Positions 1-13,227 of a stretch of DNA of 64,000 bases are shown in pieces (within the stretch, counting starts at the first letter, position 1; each line of letters begins with the position of its first letter). The DNA comes from Elmis aenea (taxonomy: Eukaryota; Arthropoda; Insecta; Coleoptera; Elmidae), in contig OX393576.1 in NCBI GenBank assembly GCA_947652605.1, forward strand, positions 61,294,966 to 61,358,965, in the 5' to 3' direction. Position numbers and translations under genes: made by a program. The notes under the pieces are model-generated. The model was not told where the DNA came from and ran no database searches. It was given only the letters and a program-made list of their open reading frames with translations.

Positions 1-606
1 GCTTCACCTAGAGTGCTATTTAAACCATCATCGACTCGTTTTTGTTCGACAAGATTACATTTGCTATAAACAAAACATCCAGTCGTTTAATTTAAACCGA
101 CCTGCACCCCTTTAGAGTCTTAAGTTTAGACAGTTGGTGAACAAAAGCTGTTAATTCAATACGATTCAATTTAAAATGACACAAAAGTTTATAGACAATA
201 GACAAAAATATACCAGAAACTTAAACAGCAACTGTAATATTTATTTATTCTGAAACATAATTAAATATTTACTACACAATTGAAAAGTGCAAACGTATAA
301 GTAATATTTACTAAGTTAATATACATGGTCTAGTACTTTTTGAATGATGCGATGCATAAAGTATGAACACAGTTATACACAATATGGAGTTCTATGTATA
401 ATTTTCTTGTTAAAAATCAAGTTGTTGCTGTATTTTACGACTTTATGAAATCATAATTGACTAAATGACATTTATTTACCGTACACTTTTAAGTTTTTTT
501 GTGATGCACAAGTCTGAAACACAATTTCAAATTAAAAAAATCTGTTTTCATTGCAGATCGAACATATTTTTATAGTTTGTGTATAAGGCATTATAGGACT
601 GCATAT
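1..606. other. A+T-rich sequence, nothing recognised
   Basis: No ORF, repeat pair or RNA structure could be supported. Confidence 0.5.
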
Positions 607-1948
607 CAGTGTTTCTCAAACTATGGGTCGCGACCCAAAATTGGATCGCGTTAAATTTTTATTGTGTCGCGAAACGGAACTGTTTTGATAAAAATACAAT
701 GAAAAATAAAAACAAAAATAAAAAATAAATAGAAAAAATATCTTTTACATTAATTTCTAATATTAGAGTAAAGTGCCCTAATATGGAATACTTTTTTGTA
801 TTCGGCAATAATATTCACATTTATTCAACAAATTTTGCAAAAAAAAATTATAAAGAATTTGTAATGAATACTCAACACATTACTCGAATTCTGGTACGAT
901 ATTACTGTAGATATTTCTTATATAGCGATTTTTTTTTAAATGTTACTACTATTCCATATTAAGCTCCCGGGAACCTAATATGGAATGGTAGGGGTTCTTA
1001 ATATGGAATATAGAATTATATAGGAAATATACATTAAAATAAACAACTGCTCATAGATTAATCTTTTATTTCTTTTTGATTTACATTATTACTTAAACCA
1101 AACCAAAACTCTGTTATTTATGTAAATTAAATTATAATGCAAGTGTAATTCGAACTAATGTTGATAATTTATTTATTTTTCAATAGAATTGTTTTTTAGG
1201 GTATTTTGCACATTTTTCGTGTGCCCCTTTCTGACACTTTTGACACTGAACCCATATTCCTGTACTTAGTGATCATAATCATATATAAGGCACCTCTATG
1301 TATTCCATATTAGGCATCAATGTGACATTTCAAAAATCGGTATATGTGAAACATGAAATGGCCCCAATAAAAATTTTGGTCTATTTAATTGAAATGTAAA
1401 GGTTCATGCTAAATAAACACTAAATAAACATGTAATAAAATATTTTATATCATTTACGCTAGCAAATAATATTTTGCACTGAGAGATTTAGCCTAAAAAC
1501 TCAGTAGCAGGTCAAAAATATATTTGAAACTGTTAGGTAATCTAGTGAATATTTTTTAACTATTTTACATTTGGGAATGTGTGATCAATGTACAAATAGG
1601 TACATATACTTTTCAACAGATATCGCTTATTCATTGTCATAAAACTGATGTATTCCATAATAGGTAACTGTTCCATATTAGGGCACTTTACTCTAATTAT
1701 TAGATTTTGAAACATGTTAATTTCTGGATTTTCAGCAATGATTGTGACGAAAACTAAGTTTAGAAAAAATATTAATAAAATATAATAAAGGTATTTTTTC
1801 AAAAATTTTCTTGCGGGGATGGAGACCCCCCTTCCTGCATCCCATCACCGTGAGCGCTTCGAGCAAAAATTTGCTTGGGCCCTCTCGTCGTACTCTCATT
1901 TCTAAAAAATAAATTTGGATCGCGTGTTTAAAAGTTTGAAAAACGCTG
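607..1948. mobile_element. hAT-like non-autonomous element (host of a nested insertion)
   Basis: Imperfect terminal inverted repeats: CAGTGTTTCTCAAAC at the left and the complement of CAGCGTTTTTCAAAC at the right. Both ends then carry a related GGATCGCG motif. Flanks are CTGCATAT (599-606) and CTGTATAT (1949-1956), an 8-bp duplication with one mismatch, as hAT elements make. No transposase is visible. Without the nested insert at 766-1693 the element is only about 415 bases. Confidence 0.75.
766..1693. mobile_element. TA-flanked DNA transposon nested in the hAT element
   Basis: Inverted termini of about 25 bases: GAGTAAAGTGCCCTAATATGG at the left, its complement ending at 1693, each flanked by TA (764-765, 1694-1695). 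The motif TAATATGGAA or its complement recurs at 779-788, 952-961, 976-985, 999-1008, 1303-1312 and 1671-1680, with a degenerate copy at 1653. There is no transposase ORF. TA duplication plus subterminal repeats suits a non-autonomous Tc1/mariner/pogo-type element; the family is inferred. Confidence 0.72.
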
Positions 1949-1956
1949 CTGTATAT

Positions 1957-3569
1957 TATGAAAGTGTTGTAGGTCGACTGTTCCTTGTTTCGACATTATT
2001 TAAGGGTTTGCTTTTCAGCCGATTTAAAAATACTGATAAAGTCTATTAAGTTTGCCACGTTTATATGAATTTGAGAATATCTTTTTTTTTTGAGAATCCA
2101 CCAATATTTTTTGTTGCCATTAATGGATATATACATTTACACCGTTTTAATAATTATTAAATGATAAATATCATGTCATTTCAATGATTTCAATTTCACT
2201 TAAATAACACTTGGTTTTATTCTGGTTTTGTTTATAGATAAGAAATGTCAATGTACATTTAATTCTTGCAAATTACATTATGTTTACAAGTTTTTCCACG
2301 AACTCGTTAACTTTCGTATAACATTGAAAATTAAATAGTTAACTGACACAATTTCACTCCTTAGCTTACCCGGTGTTTAATTAGACTACGAGAAATTGAC
2401 TTGAACATTTTCGTTATAAAATGATTCTATTCGACAAAGCATGTGGATATTTTAAAATATGAACTGTAAATTGTCTACAAATAAAGAGTTTGCACTTCTG
2501 TATGTAAATTATTTATCTTTTCATTTTTTCAAAAATGCACTCACACGACTTTAATAATAAACGATCCATAAAGCTTTCAATTACTTTTTATTTTCATCGA
2601 TTATTTAATGTGTTTAATGCAGAATACGCTGAAACAGTGATTTAAAAATTCATTTATTATCCACGTTTGCACTTCAAGATGGTACTTTATTAAATCGTTG
2701 TTTTTTAAATTTAATTTTTTACACACTCTGTCACGCTTCCATGAAAACAGAACGCTACAGAGCTAAGCTAACATAATAAATAAACGGAATTATCCAACAA
2801 GAACTTTATTAATTTCCTTCGTAATTTAAAAAACAAGAGAAACCTCCATTTTTATCCGCCAACGGTTGTTCTCCGAAAGGTCATCACCCACTTTTTTATC
2901 GACAAAAGTGTAGATGATTAAAAGTCCGGCTAACTGTCAATGAAAACTGTAGGCACGGCAATAAACTGTGAAATAGAAATAATTCGTGCGTCCTAAGACC
3001 AAAAAGTTGTTTTGGTCGTTTCATCGAATAACGTTTCTTAACACGTTCTTCATCGCATCACGAATCATATAGCTCGCTGCGGAATTACTACTCGAAAATT
3101 GCCACACTAAATACGGTACAGGAAAAAAATACAGTTGCATCTGAAAAGCTCGCGAATGAGACGTGTTTCGGGCGGAGTGACAAATCAGTGCGAGTGTACA
3201 CAACAAATTTCGAGACGAACAAATATGTTTACACGGCCTGATGAAAAAGACGAGTGTCAGGCTAAAATCAGAAGTAATATTTGAACATGTAATAAAAATA
3301 TTCAGGATGAATTTAGTATTTTAGATGAAAGCTGGAAGTATAAAAAGCTAAATCAACATCCGCATTACAAATACTATAGTGATAAAATGACGTATCTTAC
3401 TTGGTGATTTTGCTTGTTATTTGGTTTTTTGAAAGAAAAGGCATTTTTAGACATGTCATCCTTATTCTGGGCCCCTAGGCAAATATTAAGTTAAGGGTCT
3501 TTTTAAAAGATCCTTACTTTATTATGTAATAGTTTTTTTTTTTTAATTCTTTTAACAAGTAACAACTCT
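1957..3569. other. A+T-rich sequence, nothing recognised
   Basis: Only short chance frames occur. GGGCCCCTAGGCAAATATTA near 3470 looks like a repeat end but has no partner. Confidence 0.45.
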
Positions 3570-4340
3570 AAACATTTTAAGAGTTATCTTTATCCCTTGC
3601 CATTTTTTTCATCAATCCATCTCCCCTTTGGTCTTCCCCTCTTTCTATCCGAATCAACAAAAACATGTATACTATGTAATTTTTAAAAAAAGCAGTTGCC
3701 TATCGCGGATTTGACATACGTGATCGTAGAGATAACAAATGCACATCATTTAATAGAGAATTTGTCGCCGTTTCCAAAAATATAAGTTTGTTGGGGTTAT
3801 TTTCAATAATTAAAAAGTTGTAGGGGTGCGACAGTCAAACTGAATCACCCTGTATTTCATTTTTTCAATATATTTCTATTGTGTTTTACCATATATTCAG
3901 CATCCTATTTATCTTCATCTGTCAGGATTATTTGATCGTCGGCGAACATTGGTATATGTGTTCTTCGCCTACTATAATTTCCATAGCGTTGCATTTTTCT
4001 GACCATAAGTTAAAAGCCGTATTTAAATACAGTTTAAATAATAATGGAGGCAGTCGGCATCCCTAACGTACACTGTACACTTATTCATAATGTATTTATT
4101 CCAGTAAGAATTTCTTATCTTTATACAACGCTTTGCGTTTTCGTAATGTTTTTCAATTGAATTCACATATATCCAATGCACATTTTAAGTTTTCAAGTGC
4201 CTCCCATAGTTTATTTATAGTATTTTTTTAAATCTACCAAAATTAAATGCAATTTGCTACCGTGAACCCTAGTTTTCTTCATAAGTTGTTTGATTCTGGT
4301 CAGCTTATCCTTATTTACAGCAAAAAATACTCACAGATTC
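3570..4340 (-). pseudogene. LINE reverse-transcriptase relic
   Basis: Minus-strand translation gives broken RT motifs in family order: HLILVDLKK (palm motif A region) near 4250, a degenerate GCRLPPLLFKLYL stretch near 4045, FADDQIILTDED (the catalytic F/Y-A-D-D box) near 3930, and a 3' RGRPKGRWIDE-like tail near 3640, separated by several frameshifts. Some 200 bases between 3680 and 3870 do not match and may be a later insertion. It is non-functional. Confidence 0.65.
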
Positions 4341-4902
4341 AACATCTTGAACTGCAATGCAAAATAAAGAAGTGTGGACAATTCTAATTCCGCAAATTAT
4401 ATATTAACTAACTAACAAAACTTATTGTTAAAACGCGTTGCAATATTTTCACATATACAACAACACGAAATTTAAAAAATCTCTAAAGTAAATTATCTCC
4501 AAAGTAAATTATCTCAATAGTGATGTAAATACCGCGTTTAAAATGTGCTAACGTCACTTAATAGACCTTTACAAAAGTGGTAATTCTGAGAAGAACGTCG
4601 CTACAAAAATTGCACCTTTGTGCGATAAAAAGCCCAGTTTCTTATATTGATTCATAGAATTTAACAACAATCCTTTGGCTGCATTTTTTAACGAAGTGTT
4701 TGACCTTAATAATTTACTTCGCAATGCACGCTATCTTCAGAGAGGTTCAACTTCGCTCGATTAAAAACAGCACTGATTGAATTCAAAAAATTGTTAAAAA
4801 CAAAACACAAAAAAAATGAATAAAATTATCTATAAATTATTTGAAACAATGGGCAAAAATTAATCCACTTAACAAGCTTGACCAGTCAAAATTTTAAAAT
4901 TG
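4341..4902. other. A+T-rich sequence, nothing recognised
   Basis: A short direct duplication, AAAGTAAATTATCTC at 4485 and 4500, is the only structure seen. Confidence 0.45.
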
Positions 4903-4904
4903 TA

Positions 4905-5548
4905 CAGGGTGGTCCAAATTCGATGGGATTGCATGGGTATCCTGCTAAATACTTAAGATAGAGAAACGGTTAAATTACCAAAAATGTGCACTTTTTTTAG
5001 ATGAACTCAGAACAGTTGTCAAATATATTCAATCATTTTCTGTTTTTCTTGATTTTTTTTTTTGTTTCCACAGCCTACTTTTTGTTTTTCATCTTTAAAA
5101 AAATTTAAAAACCTTTGTAACTTGCGTATGATTGAAAATAAATACATCAACCCTTATATATTTGGAATGAGAAAAAAATAAGCAATTTAAATAGGTCATA
5201 GCCAACTATTGCTCCCATTTAAAAAAAGGTAAGTTTGTGTCATAACTTTTAAACGGTGAGCGTAACAAATTTTTTTTTAGTATAATCATATTAAGCATAA
5301 AAATATCTTAAAATAATCTCCATAAATATTTTCGATATTTAAAACAATAACCGAGATATGACACATTATTAATTTGACAAAAAAACACTTTTTATTCAAT
5401 AACTCGAAAACCGGAAATTATAGAATATTTTTGAAAACGGTTCTGAGTTTGTCTCAGAAAACTGCACATTTTTGGTAATTTAACCGTTCCTCTATCTTAA
5501 ATATTAACCGAGATACCCATGCAATCCCATCGAATTTGGACCACCCTG
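4905..5548. mobile_element. MITE with about 120-bp terminal inverted repeats
   Basis: The left arm beginning CAGGGTGGTCCAAATTCGAT and the right arm ending with its complement remain similar for about 120 bases. Both include ACGGTTAAATTACCAAAAAT and the AACTCAGAAC segment. TA flanks both ends (4903-4904, 5549-5550). The middle is A+T-rich and non-coding. Long arms and TA flanks make it a fold-back-type MITE; the superfamily is not certain. Confidence 0.82.
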
Positions 5549-5550
5549 TA

Positions 5551-6482
5551 TACCAAACATCGAAAATATTTATTAACAGAATAAGTCTGATTAAAAAAGC
5601 ATTTGTTGTTTATAAACAGAATCAATTTCGAAGAGTTCAACCGTTATTAAACGGACTGGTACTTAGGTATGATATAAAAACTGCCTGCATACGACTTTTT
5701 CCAGTTAAATTTATCTGTCTAATGAAGCATGGCATACCGAATGTATTTGTACACTGGTGTAGTGGCTTGTACAGAATGCAAAACACCGGGGAAAAAATCC
5801 AATCGAAACTTCCTTCAGTCTCTCGCGGGACTGACATAAAACCTTTTGCCATTCAGCGTACGTACACCGAAGCTAAGACAAATGAACCGTTGATTGCTCA
5901 ACGGGTGGCGGCATAAATTACATGTAAGGTAAATAACACGGAAACAATTCGAAGAAATTACAACCAAAACCTTGATCCGTCCAAACTTACACCAAACGAT
6001 GAGCCCTATTTTAATTTAACGCGATACTACGCGGTAATTCGTGAAACGACCACGGCTTATTACGATGGAGATTCCTAAAACGGTTGTAATACACGGTCAT
6101 AATTAATTGGACGTACAGAGTGTGCCGACTTGTTCGTAAAATAAATGCCGGCGGCAAGAATAGCAATCATAAAAGGATAATACGTACACAGATTGGAACA
6201 GTAACCTTAAAGACAAATTGATTTCTAGGCTCTATCACGACGGGATCACCTTAGGGCGACGCGCAATTTAATTATAGTCATACACATGTTGCGACGCCAT
6301 GGTCCCAACAAGATGACATTACGTGGGTTATAAATAAGCAGAGGGGTTCGCTTGTTGCATAATATAGAGAGAATATCGCAAAGGCGAGGAAATACTGTTG
6401 CCAAAACAAAAATAGCCTGCATTGTCAAAAACAAATTCTGGAATTTTTGTTACTGTTTAAATTACCAACATATCCCACACAA
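5551..6482. other. No supported gene
   Basis: A 126-codon + frame at 5536-5916 starts inside the MITE end and matches no family I know, so I leave it uncalled. The rest is somewhat less A+T-rich than its surroundings. Confidence 0.4.
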
Positions 6483-6785
6483 TCAAAGCACAGGGTTATA
6501 AAAAGTGTGCAAGAAGACTGACGAATAGGATCCATTTTTTGTCAGCCCAGTCTTTGCTTTCATCTTATTGCTCTCCTTTTCATGGGCAACTCTGACTGTT
6601 TTAAAATATATAAGACCTATTCTGGCGAGTTGGACTATGTCTTCATCTTCTAAATGGTCATTCCAATGGTCTTCAGTCTTGGGGAAGGTGGTCTTTGTAA
6701 AGCATGGTAGTCTTTTTTTCTCTATTCTGCCAACACGTTCATTCCAATATCTTTTGCGAGCCGTCAACCATCTTGCCATATCGTT
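6483..6785 (-). pseudogene. Possible LINE-derived fragment
   Basis: A 98-codon minus-strand frame begins MARWLTARKRYWNERVGRI and continues TEDHWNDHLEDEDIVQLARIG. The basic, Trp-containing RKRYWNEH block and later WNDH resemble the poorly conserved C-termini of RTE/CR1-type LINE proteins, but no RT core is next to it. It may be chance or an unknown repeat. Confidence 0.25.
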
Positions 6786-6880
6786 TATGCTTTTCTGTTG
6801 TCGGAGGTCTTTGTCTTTTTTTTTCTCACTAACTAAATACAGTTCCTACTCAATATAAATAAATGAGTTAATTCATGGTA

Positions 6881-8510
6881 GCATAATTACGGATGAGGAA
6901 AAAATATTGGAAATATGGAGACAATACTTTAAAGAGCTAGCGGAGATAGATGTAATAAACGAAATATACGAAGCAACAAATGTAAGACGCGACAGAGAAT
7001 ATCAGGAGATAACTAAGATTACAATAGAAGAATTAGAAAAATAATTAGCGAAATTAAAAATCGGAAAAGCCACTGGTAAAGATGGCATTACACCGGAAAT
7101 GATTAAGTACATGGAAGAATTAGAGAAAGTTGCACTAAGGAATCTATTGAACGAAGTAATAAAATCATGAAAAGTACCAAGGGATGGAACATTGGAATAA
7201 TCCCACCGTTATACAAGAAAGAGGACAAAAGGGATTGTTCTAACAATAGAGAAATAACATGTACCAGCGAAAATACTGGCAAAAGTAATAAAAGGCAGAT
7301 TAAAAGATAAAATACAAAACACACTACAAGGATCCCAATACGATTTCAGAAGAGGAAGGAGCACACAAGCCCCAGTCTTTATGTTAAGCTTAACAAAAAA
7401 CAAGGAAATACATTTATGTTTTATAGACTTGGAAAAAGCATTCGATAAAATCACGTATGGAGGGGCCTAAGAAGAAAGGGAATAGAAACAGAAATAATCG
7501 ACATAAGCGATGTACGAAAAAACGGTAAATATAGTAAGAACCCCAAATGAAGAATCGGAAGAGTTTGAAATAAGGGGGCTTAAAACAATAAGGATGCGTG
7601 CTCAGACCATTATTATTCTCAGCAGTCATAGATGGGGTAATTAAAGAAATAAAACAAAAAATGAGACCGTTTCACCTGAGCAATTGGAAAATAGAAAAAA
7701 TAAACATAACAGAGCTAATGTTCGCAGACGACATTGTCTTAGTCGCGGAAACAGAAAATAATCTGCAACATACTATAGACTCTAAACCAGGAATTGGAAA
7801 ACATATATGAAAATAAATACAGAAAAAACTAAAACTATGATCATTACAACAGAGGACAAAGAGCATAACATCACTTTAAATGGGCTTAGGTTGGAACAGG
7901 TAGACAGCTTTAAATATTTAGGAGAATAATGGACAAAGAATTAAGCGAAAGAACAGGAAATGAGGGAGGAATATTTAACAGTTTAAGAACAACAGTTTTT
8001 GGAAACAGAGAAGTCCCAAAACCAACAAAAGTGGAAGTGGTAAAAAAGGTAGTAACTCCGGCACTTTTATACGGAAGTGAAACGTGGACACCCACAAATA
8101 AAAATAGCAGCCAAGTGAATGCAGCTGAAATGAGATTTTTAAGAAAAATCTAAGGAAAAACAAAAAAAAAGAAACAGAAATGAAACATATAGAGAACAAT
8201 TAAAGATAAAATTAGTTGAAACAAAAATACAGAAAGACAGCTGGGATGGTTGGGTGACATTAATACGATAAAAGAAGAAAGGTTAACCAGAAAAACCTAT
8301 GAAGCAAGATCACAGGAAAAAAAAACAAAAGAGGTAGACCGAGTAAAACCTGGCAAAACGAAGTTAAAAAAACAGCAGCGGATTGAAACATGAAATGGAA
8401 AGACATAACAAAGCTACCACAAGACAAAACAACATGGAAAAAATTCAGCACAATACAACTCAACAGTCCTACACCTAACAGTAAAAGGACTCATGACTAA
8501 ATCAATAAAA
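6881..8510 (+). pseudogene. LINE (non-LTR) reverse-transcriptase pseudogene, 5'-truncated
   Basis: Successive frames give a mostly continuous RT protein broken by stops and frameshifts: EKILEIWRQYFKELAEID near 6900, KIGKATGKDGITPEMIKYM near 7060, the CFIDLEKAFDK motif near 7425, FADDIVLVAETENNLQ near 7720 (catalytic ADD), a YLG segment near 7917, LLYGSETWTPTNKNSSQ near 8065, and a Lys-rich RGRPSKTW-like tail near 8330. It ends near GGACTCATGACTAAAT. No endonuclease domain is present. The motifs are those of RTE-like arthropod LINEs. A copy of the 3' end lies at 13228-13545. Confidence 0.85.
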
Positions 8511-10235
8511 TTAAATCGTTTCGTTTTGAATGTCGGTAGCTTAGCTTCGCCCGTTTTTTCTAACCCAAATAATAATATCTATATTCTATTTATTTCAACA
8601 TAAAATTGCATCATTAAAACAATTAATCTCGGCAATTTTCGTATTACACGCTAGCTTAAACAATAGCGCAATTGCCGTTTGTTTAATACATGCAATTGTC
8701 ATTTGTCTAATACGTGCGGAAACATATAACGCTTGAATCGACGATTGGCTTGTTTTATGGAAATGCCGTTATGAACTGTTATTTTACTATACTTCAACGC
8801 TTTGATCCCAGACAAACCTAATTGCTCTCATTATCCTTACACAGTCGCTAAACTGTTAACCATTCGGGGAATTACATGCAATACATACGCAGTTCTAACT
8901 GAGATTTTTATAGCCATGGACAATTTAATTAAAGGTTTAATTGGCGCTATTTCTCATGTACTGACTAACGAGGCTTTTTATTTTCTACCATGTTTTTCAT
9001 ACACAAACTGCAAAAATTTAAACAAGTCACGTTTTAAAATAAAATGAAAAATGTACACGGAAGGACAAGAATTTGTACAATAAATGATGTTGCAGTTTTC
9101 ATTTTATCCAATAGTATCCATTAGATTAGAGTAATCAATATCATCAATTTTTAAAATTTTAATGGGATCTTTGTTCTACCTACCTTTATTGAACCGTAAG
9201 CTTAATGCATTAGGTAATGCTAAATTTCAAACCATTTTAGCGACCTTTAAACATTGGTCAAATGACCTAATTTTTTTTGTGAGAATATGTTAGAAAGTAC
9301 ATCGAACAAAACTAGGGGCTGGCATTAATTTATGCCTCTGAAATATAAAACTTGCATATATTATTTTATCTACCAATTTCCTTGACCATTCGGTATATCA
9401 GTTTAACTTTAGAGTTCAATTTAGTGAAGTTTCTTTTAGTTTTACGTTTCAATGGATCACATTTTTCAAATTAATTGTAGAGATATTACTACTAACTGAA
9501 AGCCATTTCTAGTCAAGCTTTGAATACATCTAGATATAACAAAATTTTCTTTGAACTCCAACTCGAAACACGATTTTAACGAATTCGCATGCAAAAATGT
9601 TTATCCGAATTTTATTTTACATATGACGTACCTTTAGCTGCAACAACTGGATCGAGAAATATCGACACAAAGCGAAACTAGATTGCCAGCAACTGACAAA
9701 ACTTATTTACATGGGATATTTTTGGCTCAATTTTAAATTAAACCGTTCGTGATATCGATTAATGCCAAACTTTATTTGAACATATTCAAGCTTCATATCA
9801 ATAAATGTCGGCTTTGATATAGAAATTTCAATAGGAAAATGATTTAATTAAGTACAATTTACCTTCCATTCAACATTCTGAAATCAGTTTAGTTAACTGT
9901 ATTTAATACATCTAGTAGTAGTGAGCTAACCGTATCATAAACAGATAAACAGGTCAATAAAGCAAATTTCCTAGAAGTTATAAGTTAAAGTTAACGAGAA
10001 ACAACAAATCTATACCGTTGTTAATATCCAGTAAGCTTCAGTGTATACCAATAAACATTTACGATTAATTTTAAAACAAAAAGTTACTAGCACTACCTTT
10101 AAGAAAAAAAATTACCATCCTTTCAAAAAGAGGAAGTAAAATTTACTTTTTAAAGAAATTTTTTAATATTTTTCATATTTTTACAGGATGTTTGAAATTC
10201 GAGTTTGAGGATGGGGGTCTCGCTTATTATAATAA
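8511..10235. other. A+T-rich sequence, nothing recognised
   Basis: No coding or repeat structure could be supported. Confidence 0.45.
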
Positions 10236-11199
10236 TTGAATCGCTGATTGCAAAAACAACCTAAGTCCATTTTTCATGCAAAATGAGATTTCAATATTTT
10301 TGCCTTCCTTAGGAGTAAATCAGTTGGTTGTCAAAAAAAAAAAACAGTCTGAAGACCTTTGTTAAAGTTTGAACGGGAAAAATATCAAACGGAACGAGTT
10401 GGGTGCAAAAATAACCCAAGTCCTGGAGTTTGGTTGTTTTTACACTCAACAGTCCATACATATGTAATGTAGGTACCCATCAGACTATCTGGATATTAAG
10501 ATGTGTTTTAATTGTCAATTTTTTGTGTTTGACGTATTAACTTCTACGTTGTGTGCTCTGACTCCGTGCAGATTTGTGTTTTATATATTGAACTTATACA
10601 TTTGGTGGGTGAAAAATTGAGGAAAATGAGGCTGTATTTACATGTCGAAAACGACAAAATAACGTTTCTTAGTACTGCAGACACTACTTCTTCCCAATTC
10701 ATTTTACCCCGTGGTCGGTTGTTCGGAGTGATTAACAGATATTTAAAAAAAAATTAACTGGCCAAGAAATGAAAAACAAACACAAAATTCACTATTTTTT
10801 ATTGTGACACTAATCGCTCATAAAAATGTGTACCTAGTTGATCATTTATTTACCGTTTATACATTTCAAAATCAACAATAATATTTTTAAATTAGGTTTG
10901 ATAATAGATATTTTTGCGTAATTGTTGTTTTACTTCATATATTAACTTGAAATAAAGGGATTCTCAAAACTGAAAGAGCATTTATTGCAAAAACAACAAA
11001 CGTCAATTAATTATTAATTGGAATAATCAAGTGTTTTAAAATATACCAAATTGAAAGAGATACATTTTAATAGCACCTCAGTAAACCTTCAAAAACCCTT
11101 GTTTGTTTTCTTTTTTGTGAAACCTTAATATAAATTAAACAGTATTTTCAATATTCCCAGTAAAAAGGACTTGGGTAGTTTTTGCAATCAGCAATTCAG
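10236..11199. mobile_element. Putative 1-kb element with 34-bp inverted ends
   Basis: TGAATCGCTGATTGCAAAAA at 10236 continues to CCTAAGTCC at 10269; the complement, with few mismatches, is at 11166-11199. A further direct copy of the inner motif (GCAAAAATAACCCAAGTCC) is at 10405-10423. No coding content is convincing (a 68-codon frame at 10551 matches nothing I know) and no target duplication is clear. Confidence 0.5.
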
Positions 11200-13227
11200 T
11201 TAGAGTATAGGTTTTACTTAGGCAAAGTTGCTAAATACGATGCTCATTAATAATTCGAAGAGAAATTGGAAATATCTCAAACGGTATCCGAGAAAATTAG
11301 GAAAAACCGGAAAATACGATTTTTGAAAATCGCCTATAACTCCTTGGGAGTATAAAATATCTCAAATGTGTAAAAACATTACCGAAGCAACTTTTTAAGC
11401 CGAATCAGATGGTGATCACGAATTTGTCCCAGGTGGATTCGTTTTTGTTTTATGACAAGCTTTGGGCTTATGGGCGCAATTTTTGCCATTCACATAATCA
11501 AATACAATTTTATTTTCTGAATTCATTAATGTATCACACTTGGTATTTTACCTCTACATCCCTTGTCAAATTTGAAAAAATCGTTCTGCAAACAACAACT
11601 TTAAATCTGGTCGTTAAAGTTTTTGTCGTTTCCATGACAACCAATCAACAAACTGAAAATTTTGAAAGCCTATTATCGTTAAAAATATTTTTTAAATTAT
11701 ATTAAGTGTAATTTTATATTTAACATCTTCAAACCAAAAGTGCAAATTTTATTTACAAAGCACATACGTACTATTCGACAATTAATCTCGCATAACGTGA
11801 AATCCGATTAATTGTAACGCATCTGTAATTAAAAGCTTAAATCAATTCGTCGATATAAATTTGAAACGCCACGTACATTTAAGTAAAATTTCCATTAAAA
11901 AACATCTGTATTCCTAGTCAGCTAACAATATCAATAAACACACAAAAAATTTCTATTACAAACGAAATTTATTACATATAATTCAACATAACAATGTGTC
12001 TATAGTTTTTGCTGCAAACTTTGTTGCGGAGAGAACCGTGTAATAACAAAAATTTCTATAAAACATGTCAAGTTCTATTATATTTTATTCGTTCATCATT
12101 AATAGTGAAACCTAATAGCTACTATTATAAAACAGTCTTGTTAATTTGAATGAATAAGTAGTAAAAAGCACAACAATCGCAGTGAACTAGAGAGTAAATT
12201 GTAGAGACGCTTTATTTTCTTGATTAGGAGCTTTTGAGGCGCACTATTTTGCGTGATATTAAAACACTTAATCTGCACTTAGCACCTGCAGTGAAATCAT
12301 GCACACATATCGGAATTAAGGATGACGGCGCGGTGCTTATTACTTTAATAAATGAAAAATGTGTAATGCCATTAACTTGTAAACAATCAGCTGATGAAAA
12401 TAACATATAATTTAGGTAAACGCAAAAGTGGTAGTGTGGGCAAAAGGTGCTGCTTAGTTGCAATCAATGGAGATAACACGAAAGTCGGGTTTAACTTTCT
12501 ATAATGATGCACGGGTTGATATTGCAATTGCCTTAGCGAGCGTTCGTTTCCACGTTATTTACAATCTTGAAAAATAATATGCAGTCGGATATATATCACG
12601 TTTAAATCTGCTTTGTTCGTGGTAGTGATGTAAAATGCAAGTTGCTGTGTTATCCTTTGGTCGGCACCACTCGCATTTGCAACTCACCGCTCCGTGAAAG
12701 CACGAAATCATTACGAGACCGACCGCCTTTTACGGAAATATTTATCTAATCCTCCAGTAAGGGTGCACTAAAGATGCGATTAGCATAAAAGAACACCAAC
12801 TAAATTAAGATTACTTCAAAGGATAATCAGCTTTTTAAAAGGATCTAATAAAAGGAATATATACTCATTAACAACGCGCAGGATTAAGCTCAAATAACCG
12901 GTCAAATTGGCGAATAAAATGCATTCACTACGGATATAAGCACAAAACTCCTTCCCACACCGTACAACTATCACAGTATTTAAATAAAAGTAAGCACAAA
13001 ATGTTTCCCAGAAATGCAAACTTTTTAAAATTCCATCACTTAACTTAAAAATCTTTCGAAGAAAGAGAAATTGTACAAATTTTTATATACAACGTAAAAT
13101 TTTGGTACTACTATAAATTTGTTTTAAAAAAAATCATCATACTTATAAATACGTTATTACATGAAAATTCTATTCTAAAAAACTTTTAAACTAATTTCAA
13201 GACTCTCGTATGATCGTCAAATAATAA
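11200..13227. other. No supported gene; mildly GC-richer island at 12480-12760
   Basis: The frames at 11409 and 12224 match nothing. The 12.5-12.8 kb stretch (around CGGCACCACTCGCATTTGCA) is more balanced in composition and might be a regulatory or conserved element, but this is only composition. Confidence 0.35.

Noticed and set aside
5536..5916. 126-codon + strand ORF as a gene
   Set aside because: It starts inside the right end of the MITE, has a competing ORF on the other strand and contains no recognisable domain.
7103..8463. Minus-strand hydrophobic ORFs (Leu/Phe-rich) in this interval
   Set aside because: They are the reverse complement of the Lys/Glu-rich LINE protein on the + strand, which produces false membrane-like frames.
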